Of a DNA stretch of 64,000 nucleotides, positions 10,692 to 20,633 are shown in pieces. Below the pieces are notes generated by a model that had not been told where the DNA came from, did not search any database, and saw only the letters and a program-made list of their open reading frames with translations. Source of the stretch: Blastocladiella emersonii ATCC 22665 (lineage: Eukaryota; Blastocladiomycota; Blastocladiomycetes; Blastocladiales; Blastocladiaceae); contig JANHCV010000002.1 of assembly GCA_025594325.1 (NCBI GenBank), positions 2,728,001 to 2,792,000 on the forward strand, read 5' to 3'. Made by a program: the position numbers and the translations under genes. Each line of letters begins with the position of its first letter. The stretch's first letter is position 1.

Positions 10692-12751
10692 CTTCTTGTG
10701 CTTGGGCGGGGGGTCTTGGGGTCGCGCATGGTGGGGCGCTGTGGCGATGAAGAGGCTGTCGGGTTCTCTGTCAGACGGCCATGACACACACATGTTAGGT
10801 TGGGTGGCCGTAGGTGATGGTGATTGCAGGGCGCTCTCGGTGTGCGCAGGCAGCTCGCCCGCTCCGAGCGCGCCGTGTCCGTCCGCCCAGCGGGTGGGGC
10901 GGCGGCGGCGTTGCATCGGAGCGGACGGCGATCCGCGTGACGCGAGCGCCGCCGGCAAGCAGGTACTCGTCGAGCGAGAGCACCGGTTCAAGAGAGATTG
11001 CGTACCAGGGAGGGGAAGCGGGCAGCCGATGCGCTTGTCGTTGATCAGCCGGCCGTGGAGGAACAGCGGACTAGACGGGCGCGCACAGCATGAGTCAGTT
11101 GGGTCCTGCACGCACTTCACCACGGACAGTAGAGCGGGCACGTACCACAGCTGCGGAGCCGAACGAAGCCGGGGTGTCGAAGCACGAGCGGGTTCGCGCG
11201 AGTTGGAGAGGGACGGCGGTCGAAGCGGGCGCGGCACTTGGACTTGCGCGAGCAGGCGGCGTGGTCGGTCGTCGGTGGCCGATGCGTAGAGTTACGTTGC
11301 TATCAGAGAGAGAGCAGGGTTGAGGGGGAGAGAGAGGAGAGGCCGGCGGGCGCCGGTTTTTATACGGGCGGCGGGCGTGAGAATCGCCGGCGCGGCTCTG
11401 CCGCTCTCCCTTTCCGCCGAGCACGCACGTGTGTCGGCCAACGATTGTGTTTCGTCCTCAGGAGAACCTCGCACCAACTCAGCACTTCGTCGACTCTCGG
11501 CCAGGGCACGACGGATCGGCAGCGGTGCCCGAGCGGGGCGTTCGGAAGGGCGCTGCTGAGCAACCGCTGGAGCTGGTCGGCGCACCAGATATACTATCGG
11601 AAGGTCAATTCCACGCAGCGGTGCCGCCGAGCTTTAGTAGTATTTCCATGGTGTTGGGATACGCGTCGCGATCGGCGCGTGGTCACGCCGGAGTCGCGTG
11701 GGCCAAAATTGTCTCGCGGCAGTGTCTCGCGTTTTTTCGGCGCGTCCCTCACCCGCACGTGAACCGTTTCAGCAGAACCCCTCCCTGGTTTCAGCGGTCG
11801 GCCCCCTGCCGCTGCGACGCCACCCCCGCCCCTCCCTCCTGTCCTCACCGCCGTCCATCACGGCGTTCCATCATCGCGCCGCCACGAAACTCGATGCAAC
11901 CACATGAAGCATGCCTGGACGAGAGAATTTGCTATTTGTGAGCACCGACTGCCCGCCTACCGAGCGCCACCGGCCCAGCTCGAGCTGTGCATATGCGAAC
12001 ATGCTGAATCAGGCACACAGCCGAGTTCGGGTCTTCCGCGTGCTGCCGCAGCTATATACACAACGTCGGCGTGATACGCACGGCCACCGGCCTTGGCGAC
12101 CTGTCCGAGTCGCTGGGCTTGTCGTGCGGCAGCCTTCTTGGACTTGAACTCCAAGCCTGCCTTCCTTGCCGAGCTTGTGCAGCCGGCGCGCGTACCTTCC
12201 ACGGAGGCGACCAGACCTCCCACCTGAAGCGACGGAGTGTGTGCTGGTCTTGAGCGCCACGAATGCATGCTTGAGCAATCCGACGGCTTCAAGGTCCTCG
12301 CCGACAAAGCCGCTTGCCAACTTCCACGGGGCGCGAGCGGCGGGTATTGATTGACCGCTGGCGCGCTCGCGTTCAGGCAACTTCCCTCCGCCTCACTTGC
12401 GCCCCTGAGCGACCAGCAGCGGCCCCGCCGCCCGAGTGCCGCGAGTTTGTCGCCGTTCGAAAGCGGATTGCTTGACGCGTCCATACCATGGAGCTCGCAT
12501 CGACCGGGACGGCCAAGCGCCACATCGGCTCGCGAGACCCTCGCGGTCCGGTCGAGCGAGGACGAGGACATGGTCGATATCGCCAAGTCTTTGGTATTGT
12601 CATGAGTGAGTTGGAACAGGGAATGAGATCGATGGATGGAGATGGTTGGAGGCGGTGAATTGACGGGACAATGGTTGAGCGAGGGGAAAGGGAAGGGAAC
12701 GAACGACACACGGCTTGGCCGCAACGAACAGGCCGAGGAGGTCGCAGCGGA
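10692..12751 (-). other. Accessory stretch with a promoter cassette but no intact gene
   Basis: A TATA-type cassette at 11330-11375 (own entry) points to minus-strand transcription, yet no ATG occurs on that strand between 11340 and 11100. Downstream, a plausible intron at about 11060-11143 (GTACGT donor, AACTGAC branch, CTAG acceptor) joins frames into an exon containing CPLFLHGRLINDKRIGCPLP. A second protein-like fragment (LSLDEYLLAGGARVTRIAVR, about 10920-10985) is in another frame. Around 11950-12380 further minus-strand fragments (e.g. WKLASGFVGEDLEAVGLLKH) change frame. I take these as remains of one or two broken genes, or a spliced non-coding transcript. Confidence 0.35.
11330..11375 (-). 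promoter_or_regulatory. TATA/GGCGCC promoter cassette, copy 1 (no ORF downstream)
   Basis: On the minus strand CCGCCCGTATAAAAACC is followed by a GGCGCC-containing block and a pyrimidine-rich leader (CTCTCCTCTCTCTCCCCC). The same arrangement stands about 100 bp ahead of the genes starting at 15171 and 17671. This copy has no ATG within 240 bp. Confidence 0.5.
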
Positions 12752-13540
12752 TCACGAGCGCCGGAACTCGGACCCCGCATGCGAGTTGAGCAAGTCGATG
12801 ACCTCGCGGATCTCGTACTCGAGAATGCGCGCCCTGGTACACGTCCCGCTGGTCGCGCACTTGTCCTCGAGCTCGCGCCACGTGGCACGACGCCCGCTGG
12901 GGTCGAGGTCCTCGAGGCTCGCGCCCAGCTTGAGGTCGACCTCGCGCGACGAGGCGGCGTCGGGGTCCTCGGACTGGACCGAGTCGTCTACACGTCTCTG
13001 CGGCTTGGCGAGCTCGTTGTCGATCCGGTCCAGGTGCACCTCGGCCGCGCCGAGCGTGTCGTGGATCGACTGCGCGGCGGCACCATCTTGGCCACCGTCA
13101 ACGACGTGCTGGACGGCACCACGCGCCGGGATGCACTGGAACGTGCCGAGGCCCCACTCGCCGGCGTCGCTCCACACGACGACGTGGCCGCGCTTCTCAG
13201 TGCACGTCTTGACCGTGTCGAAGAACAGGTACACCGGCCATGCGGCAGCGAGGAGGATGCCTACAAACACGCGTCGTCGTCAGTCACGGCGTCTCCGATC
13301 CAGCGAGAACTCGCAGGAAACCATACCGAGCAGGGCGAGCCACGTGAAGTTCCTCGAAGCGCGAAGGCGACGGCGACGGCGAGGGGCGGTCGGCATTGGG
13401 TCTCCGTTCGGATGGAGCGCTGCCACGGCGTTCGCGGCCTGCTCCACCCGCAGGGCGTTGGCGGCTTCGATCGCGGCCGCCTCCGCCTGCAACGCCGCGT
13501 CGGCTTCGATCGCGGCCGTCTCCGCCTGCAGATCCGCCAT
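12752..13540 (-). CDS. Orphan single-span membrane protein with coiled-coil-like ends
   Basis: Two exons, 13327-13540 and 12752-13260, joined over a 66-nt intron (GTATGG donor, TGACTGAC branch, TGTAG acceptor) with frame kept. The product is 240 residues. The N-terminus has Ala/Glu-rich units (AAIEADAALQAE, AAAIEAANAL), then a basic RRRRRLRASR stretch and one membrane span split by the intron (FTWLALLG joined to ILLAAAWPVYLFF, about 65-87). The positive cluster before the span predicts an internal N-terminus. The C-terminal part is polar and helical with a few Cys. I chose the ATG at 13540; an acceptor-like site near 13700 leaves room for an upstream exon. No family recognised. Its intron position within the span matches the gene at 9546-10691, so the two may be distant paralogues. 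Confidence 0.5.
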
Positions 13541-14212
13541 CTCATCATCGAGCGCCAGAAGGGTACTGAGGTCGTAACGTTCGACCGGACGTTTGACGCT
13601 TATTTCGAGGAGACGATGGGCGTGGGCGGGGGTGGCGGCGAGGGAGGGCGACCGAGAGTCGATTCGATGGCGGAGGACGTGCGGCAGGGCGCTAGATGCG
13701 AGACATGCAGACGTCAGTTGGCAGTTCAAGAGCTGCGGGGAGGAGGGAGCGTTGAGGAGCTGAATCGGTGCGATGGGGATGCTGCCTGGCTCGGTCCACC
13801 ATCGTGGTCGGCCCGCTGGGCGCGACGGGCCGAGACCGCGGAGGGCGATCCGCCGCGCGATCCACGGAGCCGAGCAAGCAGCGGGTGCAAGGTGGATCGG
13901 AGGAAAAGAGGCGTACCAGGTCTGGGCGCGCGGGGCGACTGACTTGGGCGAGAAGCGGCGCGTCGACCGGCGTGGGAACAGCGATGCTACTCGCAGCAGC
14001 GAGGCGACCGTTAGTCACACCTTCGATCGAGCACGTTGAGCAGAAGACGGCGTACCAGGCCCGCGTGGAGACCGAGCGCTCTTATGAAGAGGCGAGCAGG
14101 GCGCGCCAAGTGTCGGACGTGGTGCTGGGCCTCGGGCACGGGCAGGCGGTGCACTTGCGGGTGCTCGGTGGTGGTTGATGCGTTGCTTGAAGCCAGGTTT
14201 CGCTCGATAGCT
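13541..14212. other. No intact gene; exon-like scraps on the minus strand
   Basis: A possible exon end with an AACTGAC branch and a CTAG acceptor occurs near 13693-13715. No upstream exon with an ATG could be joined to it. Other frames are Arg/Pro-rich shadows. Confidence 0.3.
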
Positions 14213-15171
14213 TCACGAGGCGGCGGGTAACGAGGGGGAGGGGAGAGAGCGAGCGTGGGAACGCCGCCGCGAAGAAACTCGGCGGCCGCGAGCGTGTCGC
14301 GCCACACGTGCTGCACGCCAATCTGACCAACACGCCTCTGTCCCCTCTACCTCGTCTGCGACAAGGCCAGAACAAGAGTGTTGCGAGCAAGCAAGTGAGC
14401 GACTTCTATTATCACAACGCCGTCGACGGCCAGCGACCTGTGTAGCCGCGCCCGCGCCGGGAGTCCCGGCCACGGCCGTCCTACACCGCGCTGCCTGACG
14501 AAATCGTGTAGGGGACCGCACTCGCGCGGGCGACGCGGTCTTTTCGCGGCGCCCGACCGAGTGCGGTCCACGCAGCGCGGTGCACTCTTGCCGTGGCAGG
14601 CACTCGGGGGCACGGCGAGCTCGAGGAGCAACTGCCAGCGAATCCTTCTGGTCGCGCTTGGAGCGGCGAACCTCGTTCTTCTTGTCCAGCACCGCACCGG
14701 CAACCAGCTTGCCCTCCTTGTCCTTCTTGGGGAGGGACTTCTAGATGCGGGGGTGTGCGTGTGCGTCAGTACTCTGCCCCGTCACGACCAATGCAGAGTG
14801 AGAAAACGTACGTTGGTCGAGACCGCCGACTTGACCAGCTTGAGGGACGGTGAGGCGCCCTGCTTCGGCTGTTTGGCCTTCGGCTGGATACAGGAGTGCG
14901 CGCGCGTCAGTGCTCAGCCCGTCACGACCGATGCCGTTAGAGATCGTGCCTTAGTCGAGGCCGCCGACTGGACCGATTCGACGGACGTGATCACCGCCGC
15001 GACCGTCTTGAGGGGCGCAGCTGCTGTCGTGACCACGACGAGGCGCGTGGCCGCCGACGCCAGGTGCACGTCCGCGGCGATCCGCGCGCATCTGCCGCCG
15101 AGCGTCTTCTTGCCCTGTGCGACGCTGAGGGCGTTCTTGGTTATGAGCGGGGCCGACGGGGCGGTCTTCAT
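14213..15171 (-). CDS. Orphan basic Ala/Lys-rich protein with a duplicated exon-intron module
   Basis: Three exons: 14950-15171, 14812-14883 and 14213-14740, all phase 0. The product is 273 residues. The first intron (66 nt) begins GCACGA and the second (71 nt) GTACGT. Both carry a TGACGGG..GAG.ACTGACGC core and are clearly copies of one another, as are the exon ends before them (GCGGCCTCGACTAAG versus GCGGTCTCGACCAAC). The N-terminus is mildly basic and hydrophobic (LVVVTTAAAPLKTVAAVITS, about residues 47-66). The middle is Lys-rich (KSLPKKDKEGKLV) and the C-terminus Arg/Ser/Ala-rich. The C-terminal 100 residues may be a read-through; a further intron is possible. It is preceded by promoter cassette copy 2. 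Function unknown. Confidence 0.45.
14741..14949 (-). repeat. Tandemly duplicated intron plus exon border
   Basis: The segments about 14741-14835 and 14884-14975 align along their length: an acceptor region, a GTGCGTGTGCGTCAGT-like stretch, GTCACGACC, a variable part, then GTCGAG.CCGCCGACT of the preceding exon. One copy keeps a GT donor; in the other the matching dinucleotide is GC. Confidence 0.6.
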
Positions 15172-15224
15172 GGTAATGCGTGAGTGGTTCGTGGCGGTGG
15201 TCCATGGTATGGTGTGGAAGAGGG

Positions 15225-15300
15225 AGAGGAGGGATGGGCGTGCCGCCGGCCAGGGCGCCGGCGCCCTCTTTATGCGGGCGGCCGACCGCGGCGACCGAGG
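15225..15300 (-). promoter_or_regulatory. TATA/GGCGCC promoter cassette, copy 2
   Basis: On the minus strand CCGCCCGCATAAAGAGG is followed by the palindrome GGCGCCGGCGCC, then GCCCATCCCTCCTCTCC, with the ATG at 15171 about 100 bp from the TATA-like box. Upstream sequence also resembles copy 3, notably GCGCTTG followed by a CCCGTGGGA/CCCGCGTGA-like stretch. Confidence 0.55.
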
Positions 15301-15899
15301 TCAGCGCGCGAACGCCCGAGGCAGGCTTTTGCGCCGTTTCTTTCACGCGGGGATCAAGCGCGCGCCGGTTGCCGTGTGCCCTGCAATCCGCCAGGCGCGA
15401 AGCAGCGGGTACAATGAGAATCAAGGAAATGGCGTACCGATTCGGAGAACACGGATACGCGCGACGAGGCGGACACGCCGTCGAACCACACCTGAAAGTG
15501 TCCAGCTACTCGTACCAGCATGGCGGCTCACGCTTTCGACGTCAGCCGTGGCGGGCGTCGTGGTGCGGCTGAACCGGAACGTACCACTCAGTCCGCCGCG
15601 AGCCAAACACTGCGCCGACGTGTGCCTTGCTGTCTATCCAGTCCTCACCGGCACGTTGCGGCAAGTCCCCGGCGCACTTTTCATTCATGAGCTACGTTGT
15701 GCAAGTTCGTTAAGAGCGGCGATCGGCTGTGAAGCGCTCGCTTCCTTCAGCGCGGGTGGCGCACGGCGTCGAGTCACGGCCATCAAGGCGCCGGCTCGCT
15801 TCCTCACCCACGCGCAGGACCGGGCGTGCTCGCGAAACAAGTAAACCGAGCAACCATGATCAAATCGTATACATCCACACAATCTCCTCCTTCCTCAAA

Positions 15900-16870
15900 C
15901 TACACCGAGTGCCCGGCGACGCCGAGCTCGAGCGCGCGGATCCCGTCCTCGTAGAACCGCGGGTTGTGGTCGGTGAACATGGACCGCGAGAACCGGAGTT
16001 CGCCGACGAGATCGTCCACGTCCTCGAGCCGGTCGAGCACCGCGAGGTACCGGCGTTCCTCGCGGGTCACGGTCGCGCGCGCGGCTGCGACGCCCGCGGC
16101 CGTCGCCGACTGGCCCGCGGCGGGCGGCGTCAGCGACGACGCGAACGGCCAGCTAAGCGCCATGGTCGACGGCATCCGCGTCTGCTGCTGCACCGCCGCC
16201 GAGGAACCCGAGGCGGTGGCCGAGACCTGCGTGGTGCGCTTGACGTACGCCTTGGTGCGCAGCCAGTACACGGTGCCGGGCGGGTACAGCTTCTCGGACG
16301 CCATCTCGGCGCGCAGAGTCTGCATGAGCGACCACAGCCAGTCGCCCTCGTGCGGAACCGCGCGCGGCTCGCCCGTGATCGGGTCAGCCATGTTGTGTTC
16401 TGCATCCCCGGAAACGCCGGATCCGCTGCGGTCGAGCCCGAGCGCCTTGGTGATGATCTTCTCGGCGACGCCGCGGTTGCGCGAGTCGCTGAGGGTGCGG
16501 GTCATGACCTTGAAGTCGGTGAGCATGCCGAGCGAGAGCGGCGGCACAATGTCGGCGCCGTGGACGACCGACGCGACGAGCGACCCGGACACGACCGATA
16601 GCTTGTGAGTGTCGAGGAGCGCTCTCTCGTTGACCGTCGACGGTCTCGTTCTCAGCCATGGCGCCGACGACCGACACGCTGTCCGCGGTGCTGTTGAATC
16701 GGTGCAACCACAGCAGCGCGAGGAGCGCGGCGACGCCGCCGCCGGGAAGCCGGTTCACTCGGCCGTCGAGCAAGTCGGGTTCCGCGCAGGAGGCGGCCAT
16801 GGCCGTCGAGGTGCCGATAGTGTCCGGTTCATCCGCTGCTGCATGGGCTTCGTATCGCATGAGGACGACT
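15900..16870 (-). pseudogene. Class 3 (diacylglycerol-lipase type) lipase remnant
   Basis: The long frame 15900-16592 reads like the C-terminal half of sn-1-specific diacylglycerol lipases: VVHGADIVPPLSLG (catalytic Asp region, about 16541-16580), LYPPGTVYWLRTKAYVKRT, and RSMFTDHNPRFYEDG near the end (candidate His). Upstream, in another frame, GGGVAALLALLWLHRF (about 16700-16746) matches the helix after the nucleophile elbow. Where GHSLGGG should stand, this copy has NRLPGGG, so the Ser nucleophile is absent. A frameshift separates this piece from the downstream frame near 16630-16660, and no N-terminal lipase part was found before 17040. I read it as a truncated, inactivated copy. Confidence 0.6.
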
Positions 16871-17084
16871 CGACACGAGCGCTGGGAGCAAGCTCGAGCG
16901 GCCCGCGCTGTGGCGGCGACGTCGGCGGCGGCAACGCCCCTCACGTGGATGGCGCAACGCGTTTTCAGTCCGCGTCGAGCGCTCATATACGTCAGACGAC
17001 GCCATGGCTGTGCAGAAAATGGTGTGGGTTTGTTTTTTATAGCTAGTAGTGGATGGTGGTGGTGGGCGATGGCGGACTCAGTCT

Positions 17085-17671
17085 TCACACGCCGAGCAGC
17101 GACCACATGTAGTCGCGCACGGATTCGGCGAGTCCGAGGTAGCCGTCGGCCGCGGGCGTCTCCTCCTCGTCCTCCGCCTCCGCCTCCTGCATCGTCACCT
17201 CGGCCGCCGGCGCCGCCGGCGCCGCCCGCACGGCCCGTCGACGGCACCGCTCCTTGAGGTGCTCCTTTATCGCCTCCTTGTGGCTGCGGAACTCCTCCTC
17301 GTAGATCTTTGTCAGCTTCGCCTGCTTGGCCTCGTTCAGCGCCTTCTCGGCTTCACCCAACTCCTGCTCGAGCTCGCGCAGCGCGGCGGCCTCGGCGTCT
17401 TCCCGCGCGGCACGGCGGACCTGCGCAATCTCGATCTCCACCTCGGCCTGCAGCTCCTGGTCGTACGCCGCGTCAGTGCCCTGTCCAACACCGTCGGAGC
17501 CGTTCGAGAACGTACGATTTTCGAGGCCGATGTCGGCGGCGACGTCGACGTGGGCGCGCCATCGAGCAGCAGCGGGTCGATCGGGGCCGCGGCGACAGCG
17601 GGCTCCGCCGCGGACGCCAGACTCGCGGGGTTGGGCGCGAAGAGTTCGGTCTCGGACTGCGAGTGGTTCAT
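17085..17671 (-). CDS. Small acidic coiled-coil orphan protein
   Basis: Two exons, 17516-17671 and 17085-17456, joined over a 59-nt intron (GTACGT donor, ACTGAC branch, ACCAG acceptor) in phase 0. The product is 175 residues. Residues 1-50 are low-complexity Ala/Pro/Ser. Residues about 53-118 form a strongly charged helix likely to coil (IEIAQVRRAAREDAEAAALR, QELGEAEKALNEAKQAKLTK), then comes an Ala/Glu-rich acidic stretch, and the C-terminus ends YMWSLLGV. No family recognised. Promoter cassette copy 3 precedes it. The clean intron and intact frame argue for a live gene. Confidence 0.6.
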
Positions 17672-17724
17672 GGCGTTGATGCGTTTGGTGGAGATGTGCG
17701 GGTGGTGGCAGTCTTGCTTTGGTG

Positions 17725-17800
17725 TGTGCAGAAGGAGAGAGGGATGGGCGGGGCGCCGGCGCCCGCTTTATCGTGGCGGACGCAGTGACCGAGCCAGCAC
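17725..17800 (-). promoter_or_regulatory. TATA/GGCGCC promoter cassette, copy 3
   Basis: On the minus strand CCGCCACGATAAAGCGG is followed by GGCGCCGGCGCC, then CCGCCCATCCCTCTCTCC, about 100 bp ahead of the ATG at 17671. It aligns with the copies at 15225-15300 and, more loosely, 11330-11375. Confidence 0.55.
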
Positions 17801-18625
17801 GCGGACGTAGCGCTCACGCCGCTTCTCTCCCACGGGAACAAGCGCGAGTCGCGGCGCGGGCGAAGGGCGGCGAAGGGAGTGTGCCTGCCGGGACGGTGGC
17901 GCGGCGCGCGATTCGCACGGAAGCGCGCCCACCGCTTGTTTCCGTCCTTCATGTTCTCGTGTGTTCTTGTTACAGTACCGGTCCGCTGCGTTCTCCGTTC
18001 ATTGCGGTGGCCGGAGCGGCGAGGGAGAGCCGGATCGGGCAGGAAAGAAGCGCGTCGACGGGCCGTTACCGCGGATGCGTCACCCCCGATGCGAGCTCAC
18101 TCTTACGGTCCAATTCTTCGCTCACGGCCATGACGGGCTAGACAGTCGACGACGGGACGCGCGCATCGTGGGCGGCATCACTGAACGCCCCGCCTCAGCG
18201 GACGTGATGCGCCGCGGCGGGGTCGCCGAGCGGGCCGCGGGGGCGGTTAGCCAGGAGGTCAGCGGCTTTCCCGACACGGCGACGCGACGGCCATGTGGTT
18301 CTGAGCGAGAGCATTCGCGCGAACGGCGGCCGATGAAGGATCGCGGACCACAGGGCGGCTCGAACGCGGCCGGCGGCGAGGAAACGGTCCAGGAAACGGT
18401 CGGCTGCGTGGTCGGCGGCCGGCGCGTCCTTCGGCCTCGCTCACTCGCCCCCTTGGCTCCCTTCTCCGACTTCCGCCCGCTCAATGAATCGCTCGATGAA
18501 CTCCGCCGCGCCATCGGCGGGAACGCAATCTACTGCACCATGCATCGACAACGGCCGTGAACCCGGCGGCGGCGCCACTTTGACGCACCTCGACACATCG
18601 TCCCCGCCCGCCCAAGGCCGCGGCG
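17801..18625. other. No gene seen
   Basis: Upstream sequence of the coiled-coil gene. Open frames are short and shadow-like; no consistent splice pairs were found. Confidence 0.35.
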
Positions 18626-19735
18626 GTGGACGTGCCCGGCTTCCCCGTCCCCGGCGGCCGCAACGGGTGCAAGCGCGGGATGATGCACTGCAACTGCGAC
18701 GACGCCGACTACGGCGGCGGCCGGAGCCTCTGCCTGCCGCACAGCAAGGTCCCGTCGACCTGCCGCCGCTGCCGCGGCGACCCCGCGGGCACCAACCAGG
18801 ACCTCGGGTGCCCGTGGCTCGGTCCGGCCCGGCTTCGGCGGGTTCTGCGGCCCCTGCTTCAAGCTGTTCGACGAGGACCTCATCGAGCACGTCTGGCACG
18901 GCGCCAAGGAGCGGCTCGTCGCCGGCCTCGCCTACGACCACGTCGGCAAGCACTATTCCGGCCTCGCCGTCGTCCATGACCACCCTGTCGACCAAGGTCG
19001 GTGCGACAAGCGGCCCGACCTGCTCCTCAAGCCCGATGCGTTCCGCGTGATCGTCGGGATCGACGAGAACACGCACAACTCGTACAACCCGGCGCACGGG
19101 CTACTGCGCGTGATCCAGATCCAGGACGCCATCGGCGTGCCCGTGGTCGTGCTCTGCATCCACGTCGACGGGTACCGCGACGCCACCGGTGTCCGCGTGC
19201 CCTCGCCGTTCGTGCGCGAGGATCTCGACGACAACGGCCTCCCCATCTTCACCGCGACCGGCGAGGTCGAGTGGCGCGCTCGGGTCGCTCGTCTTCTCGC
19301 CCACCTCGACGCGCTCCTCACGGCCGGTCCCCCGTCGAGCTCGGTGTACGTCGAGTGGTTGTGCTAAAACCGCGACTCGAGCGTCGGTCGCGGCGAGGTG
19401 CTCATTATGCACGGCGACCAGTCGATCGGGATCGGCTCGCCTGGTACGGGCACGGTCGTCGACTTCAAGGTGGCCAAGGGTCGCGCCGCCGAGCTGCCGA
19501 CCGCGACGGACCCGGACTAGGCCAAGCATGCGGCGGGCGCCGCGGCCTCGGCCTCGCACACCACGTCGAGCAGCAGCTCGACCACCACCACCAGCAACAA
19601 GTCGCGCAAGGGCAAGCGCTTGGCGGCAGGCCGCAAGCCCAACGGCGACCGCGACAACTCGGACCAGTCGCCGCCGCCGGCCAAGCGCTCGCGGAAGAGC
19701 GCGGTTCGCGAGATGCTTTGTGATGCTTTGCCGGA
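18626..19735 (+). pseudogene. Cys-rich / PD-(D/E)XK-nuclease-like relic
   Basis: Plus strand. The first frame (about 18626-18835) is Cys-rich: GCKRGMMHCNCDD, CLPHSKVPSTCRRCR and DLGC, a likely zinc-binding region. A one-base frame change near 18830 leads into FGGFCGPCFKLFDED, then KRPDLLLKPDAFRVIVGIDE (RPD at 19011-19019, IDEN at 19059-19070), QIQDAIGVPVVVLCIHVDGY and a tail ending WLC at a TAA (19365-19367). The same frame stays coding-like past it (VVDFKVAKGRAAELP) to a TAG at 19518-19520, then a Ser/Thr/Lys-rich tail to about 19735. RPD followed by a beta strand with I-D-E-N and a later strand ending DGY is the pattern of PD-(D/E)XK nuclease-like proteins in algae, protists, fungi and large DNA viruses. 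One frameshift and two in-frame stops mark it as decayed. Assignment is by pattern only. Confidence 0.5.
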
Positions 19736-20633
19736 GCCTGCCGCTTCGATGTGGAGGTGGGGCAGGCAGGTGGGTCATGTCAAAAATCTCACGAATACAA
19801 CTCACTCCCGCGAAACCCTTGTTATTTCCCCCTCCTGTGACTCGTGCCCTGCCGCTCGGTGATCGGCTGCCGCGAGTTGACTCGAGCAGCTCTTGGTCCT
19901 GGTCGCGCGCGATGCCGCCGCGCTCCCGTATGAGCGCTTCGACACCTTCCCCAATCAAAACATGATCGGCCGAATACTTCCAGTTCTCTCCGTCTGATGC
20001 AAGGCAGTGGCTACTTTGCCGGGTGAACTGCGATGTTACGCGCGATGACCAAGCATACGGGCGATGGCCATCGTGCGCGTGAGCGATCAGGTGCGGTACC
20101 GCTGTACTAGGAGCGTCCGAAGCAAGAGCTTCAACAAGTCTGAATACGGCGTCTTTGATCTTCCGCGCGGCACGCGGTCCCTTGCGCGCGCGGGTCGTCG
20201 GAGGTGAGCGGGTCGGAGACGCGCCGCGCCCGAGCCGCTGCTGCGCCACCGCGGCTGAACCACCACGGCATTTGAACGTCGCGTGTGCGAACCTTGGTTC
20301 GTCCCATCCGCCGGTGCGCAAGATGGCTCCGTGCCATTGTTCTTCACAGCTCATATCACAGTTCAAGCGCTCTCCTTCGACTTGGTGGAATCGGGCACGG
20401 GGACCTTGCCTCTCGCTGGGGACCGCGAGCCTCCGCTCGGCCGCCGCATGAGCGTAAGGCGTCGTAGCCCTTGACCATTCATTCGGCTTGCGGACCACGC
20501 GGGACACGCCGAGAGGAACCGTGAAACAGGTGGCGAAAGACTATGGATGCAATGTATGGAGGGTAGAGTAGATGGTGGTGGTTGAGATCGTGAGGAACAG
20601 GAGAAGTAGTGGTAGGAAAGGGAACAAGGGAGT
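19736..20633. other. No intact gene; long antisense frame of doubtful value
   Basis: A minus-strand frame runs through about 19100-20507 but starts with GTG and overlaps the relic on the opposite strand. Its upper part (about 19800-20300) contains stretches such as KIKDAVFRLVEALASDAPST that could be real; no start, introns or motif support it. The interval also includes the 3' flank of the chitin synthase gene. Confidence 0.3.

Noticed and set aside
19101-20507. 468-codon minus-strand open frame
   Set aside because: It starts with GTG, overlaps the better-supported nuclease-like relic on the other strand and shows no motif or splice signals.
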